Positions 58,802 to 63,970 of a stretch of DNA of 64,000 nt are shown here, piece by piece. The position numbers were made by a program, and so were the translations under genes. Location: NCBI GenBank assembly GCA_964023275.1, contig OZ029913.1, positions 57,761,858-57,825,857 of the forward strand. The letters run 5' to 3'. Every line of letters starts with the position of its first letter. Positions within the stretch are counted from its first letter, which is position 1. This stretch comes from Norana najaformis. Lineage: Eukaryota > Annelida > Clitellata > Crassiclitellata > Hormogastridae. A model generated the notes under the pieces. It searched no databases. It saw nothing but the letters and a program-made list of their open reading frames with translations, and was not told where the DNA came from.

Positions 58802-60395
58802 CCTTAAAATGGGGAAAAAAATAATAATTCCAAGGCACATTTATAATATTAATAATAATAAGCCGATTTATAGAACACCGTAGTATGAGCCCCTATTGAG
58901 TTTATTCTCTAATAGGCGCTTCATAAATCTTAAATTACAATTACAATGTCTGAGGCCAAAAAGGGCACTGTACATGTACAGTTGTTCACTGACTGCAGCC
59001 ACGTGCAGCACAAGTGTCTGTAAAAACAATTACAAATCAAAAATATGACTGCTTTCTCCAGCTTTGACTGAAAAGAGCAGACAATAAGTTCAGCTGAAAA
59101 TGCATTTGATTTTTTAGACTAATGATGATAAAGTACAACTGCAATCAATATATGTATGTATGTATGTATGTACGTATGTATGTATATATGTATGTATATA
59201 TGTATGTATCTAGTCTTTTATATACCACATTTTAAGAAAATCTCACAAAAGCACTGTGAACACAGCTGTCCAGTTAGCTGCCCAGATGTGTGTGTGTGTG
59301 TGTGTGTATGTATGTGGATGCAGGCAAGTGTCTGCCCAAGAGTTTTATAAAAGTTGTCAAAGAACTGAGTAATGAATCTTTTCTGTTGAACTAAAACCCG
59401 TTTTTCGTTCTTAGAAAGTCGACAGTTGATGAGCTTACCCGACTGTCAGTCGATTTATTTGCAACCAGGCAAGTGAATTCGACAACTTCTCCTACTGAGG
59501 CAGAAATCGTTGCTGGACGGCTTACAAAACTCGAGGCAAAAATGCCTAAAAACCAAAAAAAAACATTGTTAAAACTAGACAGAGAAATCAAAGGCTTCCC
59601 CAACTTTTTCTGTCAATTTGTTGCTTGGGGAGACCAATAGCCACCAATAGCCTTAAAACAACCTTATGTGGCAACAGTCTGGTCCAAACTGGTCAACAGA
59701 GCTCTAATGCCCCACAGTCAGTCAGTCAGACGTCTGTCTGTCTGCCTGCCTGTCTGTCTGTCTGTCCGTCCGTTCGTCTGTCACCTCAGGCCATCAGGTG
59801 ATGCATGCATAGAGATAGCCCTGTCCAGGAGGACAGAAGGCAAGGTGCAGTGAGCAAGAGGACAACCAGTTCACTTAGCTGTGAAGTACAAAGGGGGACC
59901 TAGGAATCTTTCCTCAGATGTTACACACAGCAGAACATAAACATAACTTTACAACAACGCTGCTTCCGCAGGAGATACCGAGGTCATCATACAAGGCCGG
60001 TCATCATACAAGGCCGGTCATCATACAAGGCCGGTCATCATACAAGGCCGGTCATCATACAAGGCCGGTCATCATACAAGGCCGGCACATGAAAATTCCA
60101 CTTTTCCATGCATTCATTAAAAGCAACCATTGCCAGTGGGATTCCAGCTGAGACAGAACGGGTCAGGCGGGGAACCAGCGTCTAACATCAACTACAGAAA
60201 AAGCAACAGTGACTAAGACAGACAGACAGACACAGACAGACACAGACAGACACAGACACAGACAGACACAGACAGACACAGACAGACACAGACAGACACA
60301 GACAGACAGCTGAGAAGCATATCAATCATCAGCCAGATCAGAGAAAACAAAGTAAAGACAACTGTACCAAGGAATGTTACGGCTTCATTCAACAT
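25960..60395 (-). CDS. Ig / DB-module / fibronectin type III transmembrane receptor-like protein, 31 exons
   Basis: Thirty-one exons on the minus strand join without a frame break to 1431 codons. Domain order by residue: signal peptide 1-18; Ig1 19-121; DB1 121-164; DB2 164-217; FN3-1 217-313; linker 313-327; DB3 327-372; DB4 372-423; FN3-2 423-520; FN3-3 520-615; DB5 615-654; DB6 654-705; FN3-4 705-801; Ig2 801-880; Ig3 880-983; Pro-rich linker 983-1004; DB7 1004-1048; DB8 1048-1097; FN3-5 1097-1193; FN3-6 1193-1292; transmembrane helix about 1300-1325; cytoplasmic tail to 1430. DB modules show the CC...C...C...C...C pattern, one exon each, phase 1 at both ends. Each FN3 is split by one phase-0 intron. 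The closest known architecture is the nematode Ig-like and fibronectin type-III domain-containing family (C25G4.10 type, DB domain Pfam PF01682). A cell-surface adhesion or signalling role is inferred. The least certain parts are exon 1 and the exon 11 donor. Confidence 0.8.
26630..26725 (-). repeat. LINE 3'-tail fragment
   Basis: The complement reads cagattcagatgtactgaca, then ttgcacatgtttt and (aaat)n. This matches the 3' UTR of the LINE remnant at 1020-1130. Confidence 0.55.
26946..27030 (-). CDS. receptor exon 30: cytoplasmic juxtamembrane with FENPSY
   Basis: Acceptor TTTGCCAG|GCTTCT, donor GGCCGG|GTATGC. Basic stop-transfer LLRRRRHRQ, then SFENPSYTSLGDG, which matches the FxNPxY PTB-binding or endocytic motif. 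Confidence 0.82.
27259..27358 (-). CDS. receptor exon 29: transmembrane helix
   Basis: Acceptor GAGTTGCAG|ATGACC, donor GTTTCAG|GTAAATG. DRAKSR, then VLLGVGLFFLFFISVLIITA and LVCWCF: one strongly hydrophobic helix. Confidence 0.85.
27370..27470 (-). repeat. SINE A / LINE tail fragment in intron 28
   Basis: ttacttgttgcacctgttat, then gatcagtaaatctgaatttc; a partial 3' end only. Confidence 0.45.
27672..27813 (-). CDS. receptor exon 28: FN3-6, second half
   Basis: Acceptor AATTGCCAG|GTCTTC, donor GACTCTG|GTAATT. LRSRTVYRIYVTAVSPHFES. Confidence 0.8.
27993..28228 (-). mobile_element. SINE family C in intron 27
   Basis: attgtaatcgtaaactcaag, then atttctaaagcgcacaatga, through the family C body to gtgggtggtgtttggaactg. 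Confidence 0.65.
28369..28523 (-). CDS. receptor exon 27: FN3-6, first half
   Basis: Acceptor GACTTGTAG|AGCC, donor TCTAAG|GTATGT. SFTIQVTWGRPEVNW, VAFYYVYFVADD. Confidence 0.8.
28862..28997 (-). CDS. receptor exon 26: FN3-5, second half
   Basis: Acceptor CCGTTTTAG|GTGACAG, donor ATGCAAG|GTACTT. NLTSFMTYRVTVTAHNHHGS. Confidence 0.8.
29081..32190. repeat. 62-bp minisatellite, about 50 copies, in intron 25
   Basis: The consensus unit starts ttcaataaatcttactacgc and ends cagcattttaagtgg. Copies are almost identical. Variants (tatg for tacg; tccccatttaagttttt with cactttaag, 63 bp) recur at intervals in the same combination, showing block amplification. Each unit holds AATAAA on the plus strand. 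Confidence 0.97.
32727..32878 (-). CDS. receptor exon 25: FN3-5, first half
   Basis: Acceptor GATATTTCAG|ACACC, donor CGACAG|GTTAGT. WVVSVMWLAPSVNSHLVQYY. The 3.7-kb intron that follows contains the 62-bp minisatellite. Confidence 0.8.
33120..33240 (-). repeat. LINE 3'-tail fragment with (ATT)n
   Basis: ttattattattacgaaaatt, then tgtaatgcacgcaaagtcac, and gaggcgcggatagtcagtcgc. Resembles 1040-1110. Confidence 0.5.
33280..33432 (-). mobile_element. SINE family E, copy 2
   Basis: caagtgaggcgtaggggagg through aatcccaaggtcctggacat matches 17040-17180. Confidence 0.6.
33515..33661 (-). CDS. receptor exon 24: DB module 8
   Basis: Acceptor TTGTTGTGTAG|ATGG, donor GGTCACG|GTAGGA. CCASRQIPSRCLSLCSG, then CLAHVSEIVDCMEMGHG. 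Confidence 0.83.
33712..33860. repeat. (TATG)n joined to a family T core
   Basis: The array at 33715-33785 lies near gttctcaaaaggcattgtataaat at 33834. Confidence 0.6.
34113..34244 (-). CDS. receptor exon 23: DB module 7
   Basis: Acceptor GTATGTTGCAG|CCTGC, donor GTGCGG|GTAGGT. CCLQKDVSLSCISACIF, then LQCIPDVPKMVECSAG. Confidence 0.8.
34331..34560. repeat. foldback element in intron 22
   Basis: Left arm from catcagcctcagttggttca (34331) pairs with the right arm ending ttgaaccaactgaagctgatg (34560). Arms are about 75 bp, with an (AT)n-containing centre. Confidence 0.75.
34580..34634. repeat. (AT)n microsatellite
   Basis: About 26 uninterrupted AT dinucleotides. Confidence 0.95.
34977..35039 (-). 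CDS. receptor exon 22: Pro-rich linker
   Basis: Acceptor ACATTTTAG|CTCCTG, donor TTGTCG|GTTAGT. Encodes PGITLRPQPPPFPPRVENVV, phase 1 at both ends. Confidence 0.68.
35574..35882 (-). CDS. receptor exon 21: Ig3, whole domain
   Basis: Acceptor TGAATTTAG|ATGCACC, donor CTCACAG|GTATGA. DQMAHLDCHFLGYPDAVEWQ and TADDYDWYTCRGSNDFASV. Confidence 0.85.
36610..36846 (-). CDS. receptor exon 20: Ig2, whole domain
   Basis: Acceptor ACTGTTTAG|ATTCC, donor ATTCAAT|GTACGG. GSRVTLRCFSSGG, SVYWLHRNKQLDG, EEDGGRYTCVVRE: both cysteines and the tryptophan are present. Confidence 0.85.
36958..37012 (+). mobile_element. SINE family D 3' fragment in intron 19
   Basis: gtcatgataatggctctaca, then gaagtcattagattag. 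Confidence 0.45.
37319..37870. repeat. 112-bp tandem array, five copies, carrying the exon 19 end and donor
   Basis: Units begin at 37319, 37431, 37543, 37655 and 37767. Each contains, on the minus strand, the last exon 19 bases, TCTGACA|GTAAGTC, and intron sequence with a TACTAAT and an AG. Confidence 0.95.
37836..37968 (-). CDS. receptor exon 19: FN3-4, second half
   Basis: Acceptor TTGTTTAG|AATGTACG, donor TCTGACA|GTAAGT. NLKPLCQYDAFLVAENTFGS. The last part of the exon with its donor lies in a 112-bp array of five copies. Confidence 0.8.
38180..38265 (+). repeat. family F 3' end in intron 18
   Basis: gatgagtttacgcttaaagc, then ggcgctatataaatctgcaa and ttacaactacaattac. Confidence 0.55.
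38528..38625 (+). repeat. dispersed repeat, copy 2
   Basis: Matches 735-825 (aggttctctgctctcaggca and following). Confidence 0.6.
39090..39244 (-). CDS. receptor exon 18: FN3-4, first half
   Basis: Acceptor TTTTCTTCAG|AGAACT, donor ATTCCG|GTAATT. SKHIVFTWREPPQT, VIYNLYYTSRSDN. Confidence 0.8.
39510..39582 (+). mobile_element. SINE family D 3' end in intron 17
   Basis: attatgataatggtgctaca, then gaagttattagattaaattag. Confidence 0.5.
39837..39989 (-). CDS. receptor exon 17: DB module 6
   Basis: Acceptor CTTGTGCAG|GCAACG, donor GACTTTG|GTGAGC. QCCSRMNIPSHCHTYCRG, then ITQIFACFHDDF. Confidence 0.82.
40560..40625 (+). repeat. family T core with (ACAT)n tail
   Basis: aaaaggtgctatataaatag, then ccagatacatacatacatag. 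Confidence 0.6.
40757..40873 (-). CDS. receptor exon 16: DB module 5
   Basis: Acceptor TTTGTAG|GTTGCTG, donor GCTGCAG|GTATGC. CCREKQVSDLCLPLCGG, then CGRDLTKIIQCAAG. The shortest DB of the eight. Confidence 0.8.
41772..41972 (+). mobile_element. SINE family A in intron 15
   Basis: tRNA-like head with B-box caggtttgagcctgcag, 3' end cagattcagatttactgatc, then aataaataaaata. Confidence 0.6.
42152..42284 (-). CDS. receptor exon 15: FN3-3, second half
   Basis: Acceptor TGCTTGTAG|GTAACTG, donor ATGCCAG|GTATGC. LLSDTSYSVRVLAESERGMG. Confidence 0.78.
43059..43210 (-). CDS. receptor exon 14: FN3-3, first half
   Basis: Acceptor GTTGAACAG|TGCTGCC, donor AATTTG|GTAGGA. HTIILRWRVPLRN, VKRYIIRYRPSNS. 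Confidence 0.8.
44521..44659 (-). CDS. receptor exon 13: FN3-2, second half
   Basis: Acceptor CTCTTGCAG|GTTTCT, donor GCACACA|GTGAGC. LLPSTLYEVAVASVGDRGTS. Confidence 0.8.
45781..46340. repeat. pair of about 90-bp direct repeats flanking receptor exon 12
   Basis: 45781-45870 and 46247-46336 share tagataattatgtctagtta through gcaccagacagtgatta with almost no differences. Exon 12 (45939-46090) lies between them. Confidence 0.9.
45939..46090 (-). CDS. receptor exon 12: FN3-2, first half
   Basis: Acceptor ATGTTGTCAG|AAAAC, donor ACGCTG|GTATGG. STSAAIRWNPPKVG, RHYMVRYRQHGEP. Confidence 0.8.
46601..46760 (-). repeat. tandem array of three 30-nt exon-like units in intron 11
   Basis: Units at 46700-46729, 46657-46686 and 46609-46638 are each preceded by AG and followed by GTAAG. 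A partial unit lies near 46741. Each would encode a variant of (G)MKVPLWNTT. Confidence 0.8.
46877..47029 (-). CDS. receptor exon 11: DB module 4, weak donor
   Basis: Acceptor TTTCATTAG|GTATGAG. DCCIRRGLSPTCYPLC, then CFQEMAVISTCFREGHG. The donor that keeps phase 1 is CCACG|GTCTGT, a poor consensus. Reading through gives LCLQFEISY and TGA with AATAAA overlapping the stop (46844-46850). Confidence 0.7.
47137..47375. repeat. 19-bp minisatellite, about 12 copies, in intron 10
   Basis: Unit aacttccataactttccga. Because 19 is not a multiple of 3, all minus frames give the same cycling peptide; these ORFs are not genes. Confidence 0.95.
47643..47777 (-). CDS. receptor exon 10: DB module 3
   Basis: Acceptor TTTTTTCAG|CATGTTG, donor TTTCTG|GTAAAA. 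CCEEQQVKPLCREFLC, then DIDKVFQCISG. Confidence 0.8.
47800..47890. repeat. (TATG)n beside a family T fragment
   Basis: tatgtatgtatgtatgttgt, then tattgcatttatctagacac. Confidence 0.65.
48055..48200 (+). mobile_element. SINE family D 3' end followed by a family T core
   Basis: cattatgataacggcactat, then agaagtctttagatcagatt; immediately followed by tggcaccctttaagtacctc. Confidence 0.55.
48547..48588 (-). CDS. receptor exon 9: 14-residue linker
   Basis: Acceptor AAATTTCAG|AGACAG, donor CTTCTGG|GTGAGT. Encodes ETEAILAPSDVSLL. A competing donor (CGAT|GTAAGT) lies 13 bases upstream but would break the phase. Confidence 0.65.
48766..48895. repeat. 62-bp tandem duplication
   Basis: Two copies of agtagcgctc(c/t)cgaccagtcagaaaaagac through gacagatttcaag. 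Confidence 0.85.
49070..49205 (-). CDS. receptor exon 8: FN3-1, second half
   Basis: Acceptor TAATTTAG|ACGCCG, donor CATCAGG|GTAAGT. NLRPDTQYRFYVIAVNGQGS is the conserved F-G region. Confidence 0.82.
49533..49722 (+). mobile_element. tRNA-derived SINE family A, complete, in intron 7
   Basis: A-box cgtagccgattggataca, B-box gggttcaagcct, cttgagcaagtccttcactc, 3' end cagattcagacttactgacc-like, then aataaatgcaaaaataata. Confidence 0.78.
49901..50052 (-). CDS. receptor exon 7: FN3-1, first half
   Basis: Acceptor CATTGCAG|ACTCGCTG, donor CGTTCA|GTAAGG. SETEVLVTWQYAPQ with the FN3 core Trp, then LSFRVFYQQ. Confidence 0.82.
50510..50668 (-). CDS. receptor exon 6: DB module 2
   Basis: Acceptor GGGTGGCAG|GTGAAC, donor GGATACT|GTAAGT. 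VPCCVRKRVPDSCQGLCH, then LKSCAAYIHSVLDCFQEGY. Confidence 0.82.
51339..51467 (-). CDS. receptor exon 5: DB module 1
   Basis: Acceptor GGTTCTGTAG|ATTGC, donor AGCTCAG|GTAAATTG. DCCIQERVGASCLPICAP, then MNCSSHILQLLKCSSG. Confidence 0.82.
51490..51685 (-). mobile_element. SINE family A, diverged, in intron 4
   Basis: ttattgcacttgtcatgtgt at the 3' end and the B-box complement gggctcaaactcgcaatcg. Confidence 0.5.
51685..52052. repeat. (GAT)n trinucleotide array
   Basis: Degenerate gatgat repeats with gac/gtg variants. Poly-Met/Asp/Ser/Ile ORFs here are artefacts. Confidence 0.95.
52555..52755 (+). mobile_element. tRNA-derived SINE family A in intron 4
   Basis: ggggcatggtagccgattgg, B-box-like ggatttgagcctc, cagattcagatttactgacc, aataaatgcaaaagaataa. 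Confidence 0.75.
52850..53740. other. intron 4 sequence, no exon recognised
   Basis: A minus-strand Cys-containing frame (NCCEDYCNFSQLN, about 53160-53230) superficially resembles a DB tail but lacks usable splice sites and the remaining cysteines. Confidence 0.4.
53745..53800. repeat. family T core, copy 1
   Basis: aacatttatatagcgccctt, then caagcatctcccaaaagcac. Confidence 0.55.
53985..54137 (-). mobile_element. short repeat family F, copy 2
   Basis: Near-identical to 11038-11195. Confidence 0.75.
54645..54700. repeat. family T core, copy 2
   Basis: aacaagcatttatatagcgc, then ctttcaagcaactctcag. Confidence 0.55.
54787..55087. repeat. 43-bp tandem array, seven copies, carrying the exon 4 end and donor
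   Basis: Units at 54787, 54830, 54873, 54916, 54959, 55002 and 55045. On the minus strand each contains TTGTTGCAG|GTATGTC-type sequence. Only the copy joined to the exon has ACCTTGATT; the other six have ACCTAGATT. Confidence 0.95.
55063..55182 (-). CDS. receptor exon 4: Ig1, end
   Basis: Acceptor CTACTTGCAG|GTGAATTTG, donor GTTGCAG|GTATGTC. Contains RMDNGYYKCQVVSS (the DxGxYxC motif). Its 3' end and donor are repeated seven times (54787-55087). Confidence 0.82.
55218..55575. repeat. (ATGT)n array ending in a family T core
   Basis: gtatgtatgaagacacttga, then tatagtgctctttaagtacc. Contains a 50-bp internal duplication around ctatgtatgtatgtatcggt. Confidence 0.85.
55618..55920. repeat. 86-bp direct duplication and adjoining 85-bp-arm inverted repeat
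   Basis: Copies at about 55619-55704 and 55707-55793; then arms 55736-55820 and 55834-55914 around a 13-base loop (taagcgttccttc). Confidence 0.88.
55884..55985 (-). repeat. LINE 3'-tail fragment
   Basis: tttattgtatatatagcact, then catgcaatgtcatcacatct and gaatcttagg. Confidence 0.55.
55986..56860. other. intron 3 sequence, no exon recognised
   Basis: AT-rich; short ORFs on both strands (56221-56628) lack splice or domain support. Confidence 0.4.
56865..57270. repeat. family T core with a long (ACAT)n tail
   Basis: ggtactttaaaagcactgta, then tcaagtgtcttcattcttac, followed by (cataca)/(acac) repeats to 57270. Confidence 0.85.
57494..57599 (-). CDS. receptor exon 3: Ig1, middle
   Basis: Acceptor TGTTTAG|GTGGAATGG, donor CAAAATG|GTAAGG. 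VEWWFLHQNLQIS carries the Ig core tryptophan. Confidence 0.78.
57690..57885 (+). mobile_element. tRNA-derived SINE family A in intron 2
   Basis: ggcccattggatagagcgct, B-box caggttcgagcctcc, tail gtggcgcctaataaatgcag, then (aat)n. Confidence 0.75.
57888..57960 (-). mobile_element. SINE family D 3' fragment
   Basis: The complement reads gataacagtgctatagaagt, then cactggatgag. Confidence 0.4.
58744..58802. repeat. (AAT)n microsatellite
   Basis: About 18 units of taa. Confidence 0.95.
58885..58952 (+). repeat. family F 3' end
   Basis: gagtttattctctaataggc, then gcttcataaatcttaaatta and caattacaatg. Confidence 0.55.
59145..59265. repeat. (ATGT)n joined to a family T core
   Basis: gtatgtatctagtcttttat, then ataccacattttaagaaaat. 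Confidence 0.65.
59439..59545 (-). CDS. receptor exon 2: Ig1, first part
   Basis: Acceptor GGTTTTTAG|GCATTTTTG, donor AGTCGG|GTAAGC. Reads RPATISASVGEVVEFTCLVA, with the first Ig cysteine. Confidence 0.75.
59735..59785. repeat. (TCTG)n microsatellite
   Basis: tctgtctgtctgcctgcctg-type repeat. Confidence 0.8.
59984..60085. repeat. 17-bp minisatellite, six perfect copies, in intron 1
   Basis: Unit tcatcatacaaggccgg; the HpaII site ccgg ends every unit. Confidence 0.97.
60218..60309. repeat. (CAGA)n / CACAGACAGA repeat
   Basis: Nine or so units of cacagacaga. Confidence 0.95.
60368..60395 (-). CDS. receptor exon 1 (candidate): start codon and first part of signal peptide
   Basis: ATG at 60395; reads MLNEAVTFL and ends CTTG|GTACAG in phase 1, as exon 2 needs. 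The join gives MLNEAVTFLGIFASSFVS, a plausible signal peptide before Ig1. Chosen on phase and signal character only; a different first exon further upstream is possible. Confidence 0.4.
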
Positions 60396-60429
60396 AAATC
60401 AGTCATGACTCTCCTGCCCACCACCCACT

Positions 60430-60456
60430 CCCTCCCTCCCTCCCTCCCACCCACCC
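60430..60456 (-). promoter_or_regulatory. G-quadruplex-forming tract upstream of candidate exon 1
   Basis: Seven CCC tracts separated by single bases on the plus strand, i.e. seven GGG tracts with one-base loops on the transcribed gene's sense strand, 35 bases upstream of the candidate ATG. Confidence 0.55.
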
Positions 60457-62065
60457 TTCATTGTTTCCCTCTTTAATGTCCATCAAAAGCAGACACTAAA
60501 GCAGATTGAAGGCATCAGTTTCTGCTATTCTTGCAAACTATTTGCAGCTTATTGCCACACACATTGTAGACTTTTGTAGTAATTGTAGTAATCAGACAAA
60601 ACAGTTAGACTGCAAAGAACTTTGTGTTCAGTTACCAGACAAATAAATGTCTACCCGGTATATCAGCTCTAGCTGCCCTGTTTAGCTACTTCAGTGAAAG
60701 CATACGTCACTGAGCCCCAGTGCTAGAGAATGCCAGTTTTGCACGCGTACCTTAATGATCTAAATAAATAAAAAATATGTTTTTGTTTTTTAGTTTTTCA
60801 CTAGTTAAGGTTTATTCTTGTTTGGTTCACTTTTTTTGTATTCCAACTTGTTCAAATTCTACTATGTTTTTTTCCAGTTAATGATGCTGTCAATCATTCG
60901 TCATTTAGCAATAGCTGTTGGTACAGGGGGGACCCTAATAAGCGGGACTTTGGTCTCTTCTGGGTTCTCCTTTTGTTTCCTAAAACAATTGTGAATATTA
61001 TGCTTTTCGCTGTTATATTTCTCTTTTTGGATCAATAAAAAGAATGTTATGTTATGTTATACCTATCCTAAAAAAATTTCAGGGATGTCTTGGACTAACA
61101 TCGTCTGCATATGGGACATTAAACACTGCAACGCCCTTTCAAAACTGGCACTGGTGGGGAAGAATCTAACTCCCTAGGTTCATTGAAAAATTAGTGGATT
61201 TGAGCCAATCCAGTCACTATTCAACCAGGCTTGTCCATTAGAGTTTTTAATTTTTTGACTACAATTTCATGTGAAGATAGATGCCTTGTGCATTACAATA
61301 ATAGCTCTAAAGAAGTCATCATATTAGATTTGATTAGTACACTATAGAAAATGTGCACATATACAAAAGCTTGGTATTTCTTTGTCTCTATTCTGTCGGC
61401 GCTCAAAAACCATTCTGTTCAACCGTGGTTTGTATAGCCAGGTCAGTAGAGCCACTAAGGAGTTTATCTTGAGGTGCTAAACTAACGTGCAATTACAATA
61501 CAGTTACAACTGCACAGCCACTGTAGTGTCTGCCATTATCAGACACAAATTTACAGGCAGTACGTAGGCAGTAGGCCCTATCGGCATTTTCTTCCTTCCT
61601 CGTGCCTCCGTCAATGCTCCCAGCCTGTCTGTCCCTCTACCCGCTGCCTGGGTCGTGTACAAGGCTGCACTGGTCACCAGACCCACAAAACAAACGCCCA
61701 GTTTCCGTGGATGCAAGGAACCGCCCAGACAACTCGCCGACCAGAAGCAAAATAACAAAATGTTTCCATGCTCGGCGGGACAACGGTTCAAACAGCTGCA
61801 GCAAACGAACTCATTATACGTCAAACTTCACACAAATCGAGGGTCATTCTGTGCATAATTACTCCGTGGAAAAAATAAATACAGACATCAGGAAAACAGT
61901 CCTCTCTCCTACTTCTGGCTGGAATTAATCCCTCCCAGGAGAAGGGTCAGCCACACGGATCCTTCTTTTCCATTTGTTTAGAACTATATCTCCAGTATCG
62001 TCCTTCTTCAGTCTGAGGAGCTTTAGGTCTTGTTGAATCACATCTCACCATCTGTTCTTTTGTCA
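60457..62065. other. no gene recognised; small repeat fragments
   Basis: A family D 3' end is at 61250-61345 (acaataatagctctaaagaa) and a family F end at 61465-61505. The minus ORF at 61504-61824 has no domain or splice evidence. Confidence 0.4.
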
Positions 62066-62069
62066 TAAA

Positions 62070-62252
62070 CCAGGAGTCTGTAAACCTGTAAATCTGGAAA
62101 ACAGCCCTCCAGAGGACAGTAAATCTGGTAAATATCCAAAACCACAGGTCCGTAAACCTGGAGTCCGTAAACCTGTAAACCCGTATATCTGGAAAACAGT
62201 CCTCCAGAAAGGACAGTAAATCTGGTACAAATCCAAAACCGCAGGTCATACA
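62070..62252. repeat. imperfect tandem duplication of about 95 bp
   Basis: ctggaaaacagccctccaga through atccaaaaccacaggtc at 62093-62150 recurs at 62191-62250. Confidence 0.8.
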
Positions 62253-62499
62253 CCAGGTAGATTTGAAAGCACGCTAAGATTAACGCAGCCTTCGAGTCTG
62301 CAGCCAGAAACATTATCTCGTGTAATGCAATGCAAACAACATAAATTAAAGAAAGCATTCCTCGGAATGATCTAATCAGAAGACAGATAAAAATCCGTTT
62401 AAAATGGCGGAAAAACTGCTCTGCAGGATAGAGGGGTCTAGCCAACCAGCCAACTGTAAGTAGCAAAAATCATGGAGAAAGCATGCAGGGCAACTTTTT

Positions 62500-62566
62500 A
62501 AGCACCTCTGTTGAGTTTATCCTCTAAGAGGCGCTTTATAAATCTCAAATTACAATTACAATGCAG
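62500..62566 (+). repeat. family F 3' end
   Basis: tgttgagtttatcctctaag, then aggcgctttataaatctcaa and attacaattacaatg. Confidence 0.65.
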
Positions 62567-62649
62567 TCTAAATGTGTTTGCATCAACGTTAATGCTTACG
62601 TTTGATCTCACCACCAGTTGTAACAACCGTTCCAACATTCAGTATTATG

Positions 62650-62972
62650 AAATATTTAATTACCTACCTATCTACCTACCATTCTACCAATGTAGCATCC
62701 TGTGATACCTATCAATCAACCAACCTACCTAGCTACCTATGCTACCTACCAATCAAGTGACCTACCTACATATGGTATCTACCATTCTACCAACCTACCT
62801 TTCTATGCCACTTACCATTTTACCAAGCTACCTTTCTATGCCACTTACCATTTTACCAAACTATACCTACCTATGCCAACTATCATTCTACCAACCTACC
62901 CACCTCTCTCTCTACCAACCTACCTAACTATGCTATCAAACAACCTACCCACCCACCCACCTATCACTTGCG
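62650..62972. repeat. degenerate (CTAC)n microsatellite with higher-order units
   Basis: ctacctttctatgccactta, then ccattttaccaa, is repeated. Confidence 0.85.
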
Positions 62973-63072
62973 ATGCTTTTCTGAGCTCATAGTTTGCACT
63001 TTTCTTTGATATTCCTGCAAGACTGCATAAGAAACCCTTCCAAGATGAACAGAGAAAGAAAAAAATATACAC

Positions 63073-63720
63073 AGGACCCTCAATATAATATGCGTTAATA
63101 TAACGTGAATTTGGGTATAACACGGTCGCAGCCATGGATCCCAAATTTACTTATGCACATGTGAGCTTTGGGCGAAAAACTCACGTAGCGCATATACCTC
63201 AACGGCCTCATCTTTCTTTTCTTATTGTTCGTCTAGCTGATAGTTGGTCAAACTGTTGTGTAGTATCATAGTATACCGCGTTAGCTGCTGTATACTGTTG
63301 ACGTCATATTTCTATATGATTTTAGTTGGTAGAGAACTCTCCAATGTATGTACTAGATTTTTATTCTACCACAATCACTGTCTGTGCGGTTGCATCGCCT
63401 AAATTATTTAATTCTCTAGGATGATTACTGGACCTAAACTGCTTAGACAATATAAAAGAAGGACGAAGACAAGTGGATGACATTCAAACATCAGCTACAG
63501 CCATAGCTGGCTTACAGACTACTTTGAGATGGTTTAAAATGCAAGATATCAAGCCCATAAATATAATGCAGCTACACAGTCTGTTGCACTTTGCTAAGTG
63601 GAAGCAGCACAGCAGTGAGAAGCACATGCAACTCTGACTTTTTAAACAAAATCTTGACTTGTTTATGTGCTTGAATTAATATTCAAATAAAGCAAGGATT
63701 TCTTTATTGTGTATTGTGTC
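63073..63720 (+). mobile_element. Tigger/pogo-like DNA transposon remnant
   Basis: The left edge ggaccctcaatataatatgc, then gttaatataacgtgaatttg and ggtataacacggtc, resembles Tigger-type terminal sequences. A frame at about 63423-63632 ends ...LRWFKMQDIKPINIMQLHSL and KWKQHSSEKHMQL, like the C-terminus of CENP-B/Tigger-type DDE transposases. The middle is missing and no right-hand inverted end was found. Confidence 0.45.
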
Positions 63721-63935
63721 TTTCAAATAAAAGCTTATGTTTAAGTTCTGCATTTGTAGTTTATTGAGCACATAAATGTATCTACGGCATTCCATACAAA
63801 CAGCCGGAAGTTCATGGCGCCAGAAAGCGGAAAATCAAAACAAAGAAACAAAGCGTTCAAACCAATTTATTTTAAGGTCGCTTCCATTCCAAAAAGCAAT
63901 TTTAAATTAAACGGAATTTTCTTGCAAGGCCTTGA

Positions 63936-63970
63936 CCAAAGATTTTAAGAAGAGAACCTAAAATCTTTGG
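63936..63970. repeat. 12-bp-stem hairpin
   Basis: ccaaagatttta and taaaatctttgg with an 11-base loop. Confidence 0.7.

Noticed and set aside
61504..62466. Minus-strand ORFs considered as the receptor's first exon, including MLSLIYVVCIALHEIMF
   Set aside because: It looks like a signal peptide, but the possible donors leave phase 0 or 2 whereas exon 2 needs phase 1, and the region overlaps a tandem duplication.
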